Source of the DNA: Hydrangea macrophylla
Taxonomy: Eukaryota > Streptophyta > Magnoliopsida > Cornales > Hydrangeaceae
Assembly: GCA_033977485.1 (NCBI GenBank)
Contig: CM066993.1
Span: 67,558,864-67,622,863, forward strand
Length of the DNA stretch: 64,000 bases
Direction of reading: 5' to 3'
In this document: one piece after another, positions 46,024-55,583 of the stretch
How positions within the stretch are numbered: the first letter of the stretch is position 1
Layout: every line of letters starts with the position of its first letter
Made by a program: the position numbers and the translations under genes
The notes under the pieces: generated by a model
Told to the model about the DNA's origin: nothing
The model's input: the letters and a program-made list of their open reading frames with translations, nothing else
The model's database searches: none

Positions 46024-47018
46024 AGGGAGGATCTTCCTTGAGGAATATAACAAGAAGAGGGTGAGACATACCAACTTTCTTTGGGAGAGAAAAAAGAGTT
46101 TAGAAAACTAGGAAGAAGAGCTTGGAAGATCTTCAAAGGAGAGAAACTTTTGAGGATAGTTTGGAGGTGATCCTCTAACCATAGTTGTTTATTTACATTC
46201 TTTCTTTTTGAATCTTTAATCCTCAAGCTACTTTGTCTTCTTTGCTTTATTTGTTGATCATACTTCATTCTTGAGACTCTTAGAGATTCTCAACATCTCT
46301 CTTGAAATCCCTTGAACATGATCTTTTGAATCCCATGTAAGCCTATGCTTCCCATGGGAGTCAAAGTTTGATCATCACTTCATTTATAAGCAAATAGATG
46401 GATCCAAGTCCATACTCATGACTTGGGGTCCTCTAAACTTGATGTTTCATGGAATCCTTTCTATATTCCTTTGAGACCCATGAGTATTAGTCATGTCTTC
46501 ATCTCCGATGACCATCAAATGGTAGGAGAAAATGATTTTGAGTCTAAGCCCATCTCCATGGTTTCGAGTCCTCACCTTGAGTTTTCATGAAGTCTATTCA
46601 TACTTCATTTGAAATCTACAAATATGAAGGTCTTTAGCCTCCAATGACCATCAAATGGTAGGAGAAAATGGTTAGTTTAAGTCCAACTTCATGGCTTGAT
46701 AGTTGGGGTTAACAAATAAAAGTGAGCTTGACAAATGAAAACAGTGAGTTCACAAACTGTTTTTGATCAAAGATTTTTAGTTCGAAATCTAACCGTTGAG
46801 ATCAAGTGAAACCAACGGGAAAGTATCAATAACACAATATTCTACCACTGTGATTTTTGTTTTAAGGTGATTTCATGCCTAAGATGGTTTGGTCTTGTGA
46901 TTTCAGTACATGCAACTCTCTGTCCAAAATTTCAGAACAGTAAATCCATTTTGAAACTAATAAATCAGAATTTTAACAGAGTTTCCGGGGTCCCCAATAA
47001 TTTTTCTAAATACCTTAG

Positions 47019-48116
47019 TGTTTGCTAGTAGTTATGCGCGGGCGTGCCAGAACCAAAAGTGGTTCGGTGTGTGCAAACTAATTTCCTATATGCTTGAGTC
47101 AGTGATACTCAAGGCTTTCAGATCTGACTTCTAAACTAAACAATTGTGTGCGGCGAGTAGGAAAGTACCCTCACCAGAAATCCCTTGGCAGTACTGAAGC
47201 GCACAAGCCAAATAGTGTATGAGTTTACCAAGTAAACAATCACAAACGATTAATAAAATACAGATTTTATTAAGTGTTTGGAAAATACAACCAAAGAACA
47301 GATTCAGAACAGACTGATTGTTCGTAAGAATGAAAACAGTAAAAGAAATTAACAAAGAAAAAGGGTAGACCTATTTGCTATACTTGCAGAAAAAAACATA
47401 AAAGGTTGGATGCTTTTGAATGCTGTTGAATGCTGTTTTCGAGAGTGACGCGGAGTCCTTTGCTTGAAGGCCTGCCTCTATATTTATAGCGGCCTGAACT
47501 GTTTCCTATTTGGACTATGATTCCTTCTCTTACGCCCCAAGCTACTGATTGATTGGCTGATTTGAAGGAATCCTTCTATATCACCCTCTCCTTCCTTATC
47601 CAGAACTTACTTGAATTAATCCCTTTAATTTAGGGATTTGATACTCCAACCCAGCTGGCAAATAACAACTCCTTTCCCAGACGGACTCCTGTTTCCAAAA
47701 AACTCTCAGAGATGACGTCATCATGCCAGCTGTGAATAGCAACGCCCTGTCCTTCGCCAACCGCCCTTTCCCTGTTGGATGAATCGGGCTCATGGCTTCT
47801 TCCATGTCCGATCAGTTCTTCAACTTCTTATGATCAATCGGACTAACTCTTCCTTTTATTGATGTCCGATCAGTTATAAATGTTGCTTTACTTTTCCATC
47901 GGGCTCTCAACATGATGAGTTATGTTCTCATAGCCCGATGATGCTTACACTTGCCACATGCTCCCATCGGACTCTCCTCATCTCCCAACAGTTGTTCCTC
48001 CCATCGGGCTTACCCCTTGAGTCCGATGAGTCATCACTACTTGCCCCAGCGTCTCCTTCGCCCAACTTCAACTCCACTCGGGCTCAAAAATCATTGACGG
48101 TTTTTGGGTGCAAACA
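47019..48116 (-). mobile_element. 3' LTR of Tat-clade element
   Basis: In element sense it starts TGTTTGCACCC and ends AGCAAACA. U3 carries about ten CCGAT/ATCGG motifs (47780-48085), TGACGTCA (47713-47720) and TATAAATATA (47479-47488). AATAAA is at 47267-47272. Differs from the 5' LTR at about 47390 (A/G) and at two neighbouring positions near 47644. Confidence 0.93.
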
Positions 48117-48132
48117 ATTGCCCCCCAAAAGG
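48117..48132 (-). other. polypurine tract of Tat-clade element
   Basis: The minus strand reads CCTTTTGGGGGGCAAT immediately before the 3' LTR: a G-rich purine run in the position of the plus-strand primer. Confidence 0.7.
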
Positions 48133-48273
48133 TCATATCAAACGTCCCGCCCTGATTGATGTGACGTTTTGAATTTCAAATATGCCACGCGTCAAGTACG
48201 CAGCTTAACGTCAGGTTATGGAGAATCCCACCAGTCACCCTACATTTAATGCGCAATGATTACGGCGTCGTGA

Positions 48274-48283
48274 TATTTAAATA
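48274..48283 (+). promoter_or_regulatory. TATA box of the antisense PMD gene
   Basis: TATTTAAATA on the plus strand, about 130 bp upstream of the first ATG at 48406. It is followed by a pyrimidine-rich leader (ACTCTTCACACATTC, CTTCTTCAGC). It lies just inside the 3' LTR, so the antisense gene need not rely on the LTR promoter. Confidence 0.55.
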
Positions 48284-48405
48284 CCACCCAACGTCCGAAA
48301 ACTCTTCACACATTCATATTTTACCTTCTTCAGCAATTCAAGCAAACACAGAGCTTCTCACTCTTATCTTCATCTTTTCCGGCGACCTTTCTTCCTTCCA
48401 TTGCC

Positions 48406-50100
48406 ATGGCTCCCAAAACCGCTCCGGCCACCTCCAAAGGAAAAAAATCCTTTGCAGACGCTCCACCGCCACAAAATCGCTGTAGGGAGGTTAGGGCTTT
48501 GGCCAAAGCTCATGCCGCTGACATATCCACCGAATATCTCACCCCCTACAGCTCCTCCGACGGTTCTCCCGTCGCTCCAGGCTTAGGCGCGGCGTTTCTG
48601 GGCCACCCTCGGCGCCTTTCCTTCCTTTCTTTCCTCCGGTAGGAAACGAGACATTCCTACAAGTCCCTGCTCATTGGGCCAAAGTCCAGACGGCGAACCA
48701 ACCCATTCGAGGATGGCCGACCCCCGCCGCTGACTGGGACAAATGGGTGACTAGGGTTTCGGCCACTAAGGCCGCCGTCTGGAAGCAAACGGGCATCTAC
48801 GATGCAATCATGCTCAGCCGGTCTCGCATTGAAATAGACCGGCCTCTCCTTCTCTCTGCCTTACTATTCTGGTCCTCATCTTGCAACGGCTTTCTTTTCC
48901 GTTGCGGACCAATGGCTCCAACTGTCAAAGATATTAGCTATCTGCTCGGCCTCCGTCCCCACGGACAAGAGATCATTCCTGGGCTTAATGTTGGGACGGC
49001 CAGCTTTGCCTATCCACAACAGGATATTGTCAGGGACGGGGCCGTTTCTCACAGCCGATCACGGCCTTTGGAGGTTTCCTTGCTGCCTGCATCGGGGCAG
49101 ATGATACGGCGGTGTCCGATGCAGAGCACACTGCCTTCCTCATCTACTGGCTCAACAAGTATCTCTTCTGCTCAGCCAGCCAGGCCATCAATACACAACC
49201 GTAGCCCTGGCCCTTGCATCGGGGCAGCCACTGGCCATGGCTACGCTGGTTTGGGCACATTTGGTTCGAGGCACCACAGACTTCGTTCATTCGGGCTTCA
49301 GTGCTGGTGGGAGCCCGATGTGGATTCTGCAATTGTGGCTTCACTCGTACTTCCCTGAATTCCAACCCACCATCACTCCCATGGCCGACGTGCCTATCTC
49401 TGCCGTTCAATTCATGAACGTATCTCCTTCTTTACATTCTTTTGAAGAGTGTTTTACCTTCTTCTACCAGGGTTGCTCCCCTCGGGACGTCAATCTCTTC
49501 ACCCCATTCTTTTCCCTTCAATTCTCTTCTTTTCTCCAGCTCTCCAATAACCCTTCAAACTGGGGTCCGGGCACCCAGTCAACCTATAATGAAATTTTTT
49601 CTAGCTACTTGGTAGCTAGAGACATTATTTTTAGCCCAAGCATCCCGTCAGCCAACAATAAATGCGGGGCCGAGTACTACTTTGCCCCTCTATATGCCCG
49701 CCAATTCGGGCTTACACAACTAGTGCCCGTTCCTCCTGGTATCACCGTCAACGTTGATTGGGTTGAACGTGGCCTTATTGTTAACGACGGGCAGGTGAAG
49801 AAGATAACAGAGAGGTCAGCCCGGCTCAAAGCCGCGTTCAACTTTAAACCCTTCTCTGCCCGACCAATAGTATCAGAAGAGTTCACCCAATGGTGGGGTG
49901 AACGGGCTCGAAACATATTTCCACGCACCGCTGCTGAAGCCCTGGTGCCTTTCACTGCAACATCGGCCATTGTTGCCGATGTCCCTATACCAGCAGCAGC
50001 TCCAACCCGGCGCAAACAAGTCGCCAAGAGACCGGCTCGTAAACAAACCCCGGGCAAAGGTCCGCCCCAAAAGAAACAAAAAACACCGGCCTCTGTTCAG
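48406..50100 (+). pseudogene. plant mobile domain (PMD) protein, exon 1, frame broken
   Basis: Start MAPKTAPATSKGKKSF at 48406. The PMD fold is recognised in pieces: VPAHWAKVQTA, WKQTGIYDAIMLSR, LLLSALLFWSSSCNGF, APTVKDISYLLGLRP, AEHTAFLIYWLNKYLFCS, GQPLAMATLVWAHLVRGT, MWILQLWLHSYFPEF and FFYQGCSPRDVNLF. These lie in three successive phases, with single-base shifts near 48600-48645, 49045 and 49195; the segment from about 49195 to 50100 is intact. A basic tail (KRPARKQTPGKGPPQKKQK), possibly a nuclear signal, ends the exon at a CAG|GT donor. PMD (aminotransferase-like) proteins such as MAIN and MAIL1 act in silencing and genome stability, and PMD genes are also known as cargo of Gypsy elements. 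Confidence 0.85.
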
Positions 50101-50174
50101 GTTTGCTCTTCCCCTTTTGATTTGAGCCCGAATTCCTTTTATTTAATATTAATCCGTTTGTCCTATCTTTGCAG

Positions 50175-50765
50175 CTTGCTGATGAAGATTCGGGAGAGGA
50201 TCCACTTCCAAACCTTGCTCAGACTCTTCCGCCAACTCTCCCTACATCACCGGCCTCTGCGACGGCTTATCTTGAACGAGTGGCCGTTCGGGTGATGCCA
50301 CTTCACATCGTGCCTCCTCTAACTCCTTCAAGCGGAGACGGAGACGAAGACCTTGCTCATATCGACCAAGTCCCTGAGCAAGTTGTTCTTTCTTCCAGCA
50401 CTGAGGGTGAGGCCGGTGCTGAACCTACCACCGAGGCTGCTGGGGAGGAAGTAAATCAAACCGTCCCCTCTGAAACCGAAACTCCAGCCGGTCAAGGGGC
50501 ACCTACCACCGCCATCAGCTCTCCTGTTCACATCATACCAGGACCGGTGGTGGCCGAGGTCACTCCTCCTGAAGTGTCTGCTGTGGAGGCCGGCGATGAT
50601 AACTCGGGCTCCGTCCCTGAAACAGAAGCCCCACAGACGACAATGGCCTCGATGAGTCCGGACGCAGGAACCGGCCTCCCTTCTTCTTCTTCTCAAACAC
50701 TTTCTCAACCAAGCGAGGCCGATATTCGCGAAACAATCTCGGCCTCGCTTCATCATCATACCCAG
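50175..50765 (+). CDS. PMD gene exon 2 (acidic, low-complexity linker)
   Basis: 197 codons open between a TTTGCAG acceptor and an ACCCAG|GTATT donor, both phase 0. This agrees with exon 1 ending in phase 0 after a 74-bp intron (50101-50174). The product starts LADEDSGEDPLPNLAQ and is rich in E, P, T and S (for example EGEAGAEPTTEAAGEEVNQ), so it is probably disordered. No catalytic motif. The exact reading of both introns is inferred from consensus sites and phase agreement. Confidence 0.7.
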
Positions 50766-50836
50766 GTATTGCTGTGTTACTTTGCGTTAATTCGTATGAT
50801 TTCAAAAACAATGCCTGACTATATTCTCTTGAACAG

Positions 50837-51538
50837 GCCGATCCTTCAGACCCAGTGCCCGTCATTCCCTTCGATGACTTCTTCTTGGGCCTGGACCTGG
50901 GAGCTTTTGACCTTGGTCCCCTCGAGCCCGAAGCGGTTTCACCTTTCGTCCTTCAACAAGCCAAGGACCTGCTCTTCGGGCTTGCTGACCAAGAACTTCC
51001 CAATCTTCCTGCTGCGGCTGACGTTGACACCGCTTTGAACACCCTCATGACCGATCCTTCTCTTTCAGACGGGCAGCTATCATTACTCGTGGAGATCAAA
51101 GAAAGACTTCCTAGCGTCCGTCTTATGGATAGAACGGCCTCGAAGATTCAAGCGGATGCAGAACTTCATTTAGGCTCCCGTCAGAAAGCATTGAAGTTCT
51201 TGGAAGGGGCCAGAACCAAGTTCGAAGCAGGAAAGGCCTCCCGTGCTCAAGTTCTAGCCAGGGGTACTTGGCTGCAGAATCGAATTGCTGTACTGAAAAC
51301 TCAACTCGCCCAATGTGAGGCCGAGGTTGTTACCAACAACGCCTCCATTGAAAAAATTGACGAGGCATTATCTTCACTGGATGGCGACGCCCAGAAATGC
51401 CGCGATCAACTACAAACCAGCATCCCCATATCTCGGGCTTGGGCCCAGAAGCTAGAAAGGGCCAAGAAGGACCGGTCTGGAGCCGTCAAGACCTGGGAAG
51501 ACTTGAAGGCTAAGCTTAGGAATTTTGAGTCGGCCTAG
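50837..51538 (+). CDS. PMD gene exon 3 (coiled-coil C-terminus)
   Basis: Opens after CTTGAACAG in the phase left by exon 2 (71-bp intron, 50766-50836) and runs 233 codons to a stop at 51536-51538. It begins ADPSDPVPVIPFDDFF. The last 150 residues are rich in K, E, A, L and Q with heptad character (LQNRIAVLKTQLAQCEAEV, AWAQKLERAKKDRSGAVK), which suggests a coiled coil. The stop lies only 87 bp from the 3' end of the integrase frame on the other strand, so the two genes converge. Function beyond the PMD context is unknown. Confidence 0.7.
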   Translation, partial: ADPSDPVPVIPFDDFFLGLDLGAFDLGPLEPEAVSPFVLQQAKDLLFGLADQELPNLPAAADVDTALNTLMTDPSLSDGQLSLLVEIKERLPSVRLMDRTASKIQADAELHLGSRQKALKFLEGARTKFEAGKASRAQVLARGTWLQNRIAVLKTQLAQCEAEVVTNNASIEKIDEALSSLDGDAQKCRDQLQTSIPISRAWAQKLERAKKDRSGAVKTWEDLKAKLRNFESA

Positions 51539-51625
51539 AGGCCGACTCCTCTTTTGTACTTATTTTTATTCGCATATATTTGTAAGTAAGCTGTGCTCAG
51601 CCTATCAATACAAACCACATTTTCG

Positions 51626-52795
51626 TTACTCGGGCTCAGGGTCGTAGTTAATGATTTGGTCGTATTCTAATCCTGGATTTGGTTTATAGTTCAAATCAAT
51701 AGTTTCCCACAGAGTAGGGTAATAAGACTTCAAGTATTGACCGTTTATTAATCTAGGATGAATACCACCATCCATATCCCGCAGTCTGTAAGCACCACCA
51801 TTCTTGACCTGATGTATAATGAACGGACCCTCCCAGTTGACCGACCATTTACCGTACCGATTATCCTTGTCCCCGATAGGTAAAACGGCCTTCCATACCA
51901 AGTCTTCTGTACTAAAAGACTTTGCTTTTACCCTCTTGTTATAAGCTCGGGCGGCCCGCTGCTTCTGCACTTTTAACGAGTCCAAAGCCATGAGCCTCGT
52001 TTCATCAAGTCCCTCCAACTCAGCTATCATAGCCTCTGTGTACTCTGCGGGCTCAAGCTGGTTCTGTAAAGCTCTCCTGGCCGATCGGACGGTAACCTCC
52101 ATTGGTAACATAGCGTCGTGCCCGTAAGTCAACATGAATGGTGTGACCCCGGTACTGGACCTCTTAGATGTCCGATAGGCCCAGAGAGCCTCGGACAACA
52201 ACTTGTCCCACTCTCTAGGGTTCTCATCGATCATCTTCTCAATGATCCCCTTAAGGATCTTATTGGTTGACTCAGCCTGACCGTTAGCTTGAGCATAGTA
52301 CGGGGTAGAATTGAGAATCTTAATCCCTCTGCTCTCCGCAAAAGCGGTCGTTTCAGCTCCTGTGAACACAGATCCTTGGTCGGCCGTTATGGTTTCTGGG
52401 AGGCCGAATCGATGTATGATGTGCTCTTCAATGAATTTTATCACGGTGGTCTGGGTCACTGTTTTACATGGTATGGCCTCGGCCCACTTAGTGAAGTAAT
52501 CCGTCGCCACTATAATGAAACAGTGTTGGCCTGATGATGGTGGCAAGACTTTGCCAATCAGATCCATAGCCCATCCTCTGAACGGCCATGGTTTTATTAT
52601 TGGTTGGAGCTCTTTAGCCGGTACATGCTGGATCGGGCCATGCTTCTGACACGCTTGGCATCCCTTTGCATAGCTGATACAATCCTTCAACATGCCTGGC
52701 CAATAATAGTTATACCTTCTCAGTAACCATTTCATTTTTGTACCGGCCTGATGAGCCCCACAGATCCCTTCATGTACTTCGGCCATCACCTGCAT
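51626..52795 (-). CDS. Tat-clade integrase
   Basis: 389 codons. The HHCC zinc finger spans VHEGICGAHQAG (residues about 7-18) and CQACQKHG (about 46-53). The DDE core has D in AMDLIG (about 76), D in TADQGSVFTG (about 139) and E in GQAESTNKI (about 175). The C-terminal part has a TPFMLTYGHDAMLP motif. It is in the same frame as the upstream RT frame, separated from it by a single TAG (52799-52801), so it was probably one polyprotein. Integrase inserts the cDNA into host DNA. All visible catalytic residues are present. Confidence 0.92.
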   Translation of the reverse strand: MQVMAEVHEGICGAHQAGTKMKWLLRRYNYYWPGMLKDCISYAKGCQACQKHGPIQHVPAKELQPIIKPWPFRGWAMDLIGKVLPPSSGQHCFIIVATDYFTKWAEAIPCKTVTQTTVIKFIEEHIIHRFGLPETITADQGSVFTGAETTAFAESRGIKILNSTPYYAQANGQAESTNKILKGIIEKMIDENPREWDKLLSEALWAYRTSKRSSTGVTPFMLTYGHDAMLPMEVTVRSARRALQNQLEPAEYTEAMIAELEGLDETRLMALDSLKVQKQRAARAYNKRVKAKSFSTEDLVWKAVLPIGDKDNRYGKWSVNWEGPFIIHQVKNGGAYRLRDMDGGIHPRLINGQYLKSYYPTLWETIDLNYKPNPGLEYDQIINYDPEPE

Positions 52796-52798
52796 GGC

Positions 52799-55237
52799 CT
52801 ATTTTTTGCCTAAACACCTCAAAATCACGTCGTCACCGATGGGCTTTTTAAACAATTCTCCATCGAGTATCACAAATCGGACCGCGAACAGTCTAACTTT
52901 TCGGTCTACCCTGACATTTGGGTGATTCAGGTATTCGATGATAGGCCTTCTCCAGTCGTCGTCCTCCATCAAGACCGAATTAGTAGTAGCATACCAACCT
53001 CTCTTTGCAACGGAAGGCAGTGATCGGACATGAACCGTGATAACTTGGTCTTCCAAAGCCTTTGTAGGAGACGAGGCCGATCCTGTCTTAGCCAGCTTAT
53101 CGGCCTCAGTATTCGTAGACCTAGGGATATAACTCACGCTAATATCATCAAACTCGTCCATGAGCTGCGTGGCGACAGAGTGAAACGGGCATAATTCCCA
53201 ACTTTTTATCTGGAACTCTCCTGATATCTGCCCGATCACCAGACCCGAGTCTCCCTTTATGTGTACGGACGATGCCCCCAACTCAAGGAGTATCTGTAGT
53301 CCGATAATTAATGCCTCGTATTCGGCCTGGTTGTTTGTGCACTTGAAATCGAGCCGAAATGACATTTTTGTCTTCTTATACTTGGGTGATACAATGACCA
53401 CACCTGCCCCAGCACCCTCTGCATTTTTGGACCCATCAAAGATCAATGTCCAAGGGACCAAGGAAGTGTTTAACACTTTAGGCACTGGTAGCACTTCTCC
53501 CAGATCAGTTGGGTCTGGGTGATCAGCCAAGAAATTGGCTATGGCCTGGCCTTTAACCGATTGCTGTGATCGGTATTGGATGGCAAATTCCATCAGGGCC
53601 AAGGTCCATTTTCCAATTCGGCCTCTCATGATTGGTCTTGACAACATATATTTTATCACATCGGTTTGACATATAATATAAGTAGAAACGGGCAACATAT
53701 ACGTTCTTAACTTCTGTGATGAAAAATACAATGCCAAACATAATTTCTCAATCGGCGCATAGCGCTGCTCGATTGGAGTTAATATTCTGCTTAAGTAATA
53801 AACGGCTTGCTCATTTCCTTGCTCATTATCCTGAGCTAACATACTTCCTATAGAGCATTCAGAAGCCGATATATACAATTTAAGGTACCTACCCTTCTTG
53901 GGTGGCATTAAAACTGGAGAAGTTGACAAATATTGCTTAATTCCCTCAAAGGCCTGTTGATGGCTGTCTTCCCACTTGAACTCTTCGTCGGTCTTGATCT
54001 TCAATAATGGGGTCCATACTTGGGTCTTTCCTGCACAGTTGGAGATGAATCTTCTCAGGAAATTAATCTGCCCGAGTAGCCTTTGAAGCTCTTTCTTATT
54101 GGCTGGTGGCTTTGCTGCCTGTATTGCTCGAGCCTTGTTCTTGTCAACCTCTATCCCTCTTTGATGCACCAGGAATCCTAAGAAGTTCCCTGCTGAAACG
54201 CCGAAAGCACATTTGAGAGGGTTCATTTTTAGTTTGTGAGCCCGCATTCTTTCAAATGCTTTTTCTAAGTCTCTCAAATGATCAGCGTTGTCACTCGATT
54301 TTACCACGACGTCATCAATGTAAACCTCCATGAAATGCCCGATCATATCATGGAAGATTGAATTCATCGCCCTCTGATATGTGGCTCCGGCGTTCTTTAG
54401 TCCGAAAGGCATGACAACCCATTCAAAGGTTCCAATTGCCCCCGGGCACCGGAAAGCTGTCTTCGGGACATCCTGCTCAGCGATGTAAATCTGGTTGTAC
54501 CCTGAGTGCCCGTCCATGAAGGACAAAATTTTATGTTTGGCGGCCGAATCAATCAATTGATCGGCCATGGGCATAGGGTACTCGTCTTTTGGGGTAGCTA
54601 GGTTTAGATTTCTGAAATCAATACAAACTCTCAGCTTACCATTTTTCTTTACCACTGGGACTACATTTGATACCCATTCCACGTACCTGGCTGTTCGAAT
54701 GAAGCCAGCCCCCAAAAGCCTCTCAATTTCTTCTTTCACCTTCATCGTGACTTCAGGTGACATGCGCCGTGGGAGCTGTTTGAATGGCCTAAAGCCCGGC
54801 TTAATTGGCAATCGGTGCTCCACCAATTCTCGGGATAGTCCGGGCATTTCGTCGTAATCCCAAGCAAAGCAATCCTTGTATTTGTGCAAGAGAGCAATGA
54901 TATCGGCCTGGAACTGCGGTTCAAGCACCTGACTCACATATGTGGGTTTGTGCTCTCCTTCATTGCCCAGGTTGATCTCCAATAGTGGATCCTGTACGTC
55001 GACCTTCAAGTCATCAAGCTTGGCTGTGGCCGTTTCGAGTTCATCCATTTGAATCTCCTCTTCTATTGGCGTTTCTTCTTCATAGATACAATCGGCCAGA
55101 TTAATCATTCCGTCTACAGGGCCGATCTCTAACCTCCTATCGGCCAGATATGCACACCATCTGGCCATGCTGGCCTTAAGGGCCAGCTGTCTTCTAACTT
55201 CAATTGGCTGTAGATCCATCAAAGTCTTCTTGTTCAT
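52799..55237 (-). CDS. Tat-clade RT, RNase H and second (archaeal-type) RNase H
   Basis: 812 codons. RT motifs are LRVCIDFRNLN, MDGHSGYNQI, VVMPFGLKNAGATYQ and the catalytic VYIDDVVVKS (about 304-313). The first RNase H is degenerate: YISASECSIGSML (about 452) has S where a catalytic D is expected, as is usual in this clade. The second RNase H is complete: LIFDGSKNAEGAG (about 599), NNQAEYEALI (about 637), HIKGDSGLVIGQ (about 664) and TNTEADKLA (about 712). The frame ends RCLGKK then TAG, followed in frame by integrase. At the 5' side it overlaps the protease frame in another phase. Confidence 0.93.
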   Translation of the reverse strand: MNKKTLMDLQPIEVRRQLALKASMARWCAYLADRRLEIGPVDGMINLADCIYEEETPIEEEIQMDELETATAKLDDLKVDVQDPLLEINLGNEGEHKPTYVSQVLEPQFQADIIALLHKYKDCFAWDYDEMPGLSRELVEHRLPIKPGFRPFKQLPRRMSPEVTMKVKEEIERLLGAGFIRTARYVEWVSNVVPVVKKNGKLRVCIDFRNLNLATPKDEYPMPMADQLIDSAAKHKILSFMDGHSGYNQIYIAEQDVPKTAFRCPGAIGTFEWVVMPFGLKNAGATYQRAMNSIFHDMIGHFMEVYIDDVVVKSSDNADHLRDLEKAFERMRAHKLKMNPLKCAFGVSAGNFLGFLVHQRGIEVDKNKARAIQAAKPPANKKELQRLLGQINFLRRFISNCAGKTQVWTPLLKIKTDEEFKWEDSHQQAFEGIKQYLSTSPVLMPPKKGRYLKLYISASECSIGSMLAQDNEQGNEQAVYYLSRILTPIEQRYAPIEKLCLALYFSSQKLRTYMLPVSTYIICQTDVIKYMLSRPIMRGRIGKWTLALMEFAIQYRSQQSVKGQAIANFLADHPDPTDLGEVLPVPKVLNTSLVPWTLIFDGSKNAEGAGAGVVIVSPKYKKTKMSFRLDFKCTNNQAEYEALIIGLQILLELGASSVHIKGDSGLVIGQISGEFQIKSWELCPFHSVATQLMDEFDDISVSYIPRSTNTEADKLAKTGSASSPTKALEDQVITVHVRSLPSVAKRGWYATTNSVLMEDDDWRRPIIEYLNHPNVRVDRKVRLFAVRFVILDGELFKKPIGDDVILRCLGKK

Positions 55238-55583
55238 TAATTTCTATCGGCCTTAACTCTTCTGTCCGACTTAGATTGTGATAACCCAGCTTTAAGTTTG
55301 GTAGAATTTCTTTACGGAACGTGGCTGCATTTGGTCTACCAAGTTTGCCACATCCTAGTAATTTGATAGGTCCGATATCATCTTCATATAATACTGCATC
55401 GGCCGTCTGCACCCGGGCTACGAATGGCTTCGTATCAGCCCCAACCACTTCCACTTCGTCATCTCTCCAAAAGATCAACAATTGATGGAGAGTGGAAGGG
55501 ATGCAGTAATTGGGATGGATCCAATCACGGCCAAGCAACGCGTTGTAGGCGGCCGATGTCTCCACAATGAAAAAGGCTGTCAT
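55200..55583 (-). CDS. C-terminal half of the protease and linker
   Basis: 127 codons with AYNALLGRDWIH, the conserved second half of the Tat-clade retropepsin, then STLHQLLIFWRDDE. The catalytic half (LIDGGSTINIMP) is at the end of the preceding frame. The junction is an overlapping ATGA with a -1 phase change inside the protease. It also ends out of phase with the RT frame, which starts at 55237. Two frame breaks therefore surround it. No correctly phased slippery heptamer was seen, so mutation is more likely than programmed recoding. Confidence 0.8.
   Translation of the reverse strand: MTAFFIVETSAAYNALLGRDWIHPNYCIPSTLHQLLIFWRDDEVEVVGADTKPFVARVQTADAVLYEDDIGPIKLLGCGKLGRPNAATFRKEILPNLKLGYHNLSRTEELRPIEINEQEDFDGSTAN

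Larger units (their letters stand above)
45338..46069. repeat. 383-bp tandem duplication carrying the LTR core promoter
   Basis: The copies begin CAATACGTATATGTATGCGG at 45338 and 45721 and end GGTGAGACATAC. Only a few base differences were seen between them. The TATA boxes are 383 bp apart (45633 and 46016). Confidence 0.9.

Noticed and set aside
49677..50759. Minus-strand ORFs of 126 and 143 codons opposite the PMD gene
   Set aside because: They are shadows of the plus-strand coding exons, with no domain of their own.
48406..51538. PMD gene as an ordinary host gene
   Set aside because: It lies wholly between the integrase gene and the 3' LTR of a complete element with matching LTRs and target duplication, so it is element cargo.
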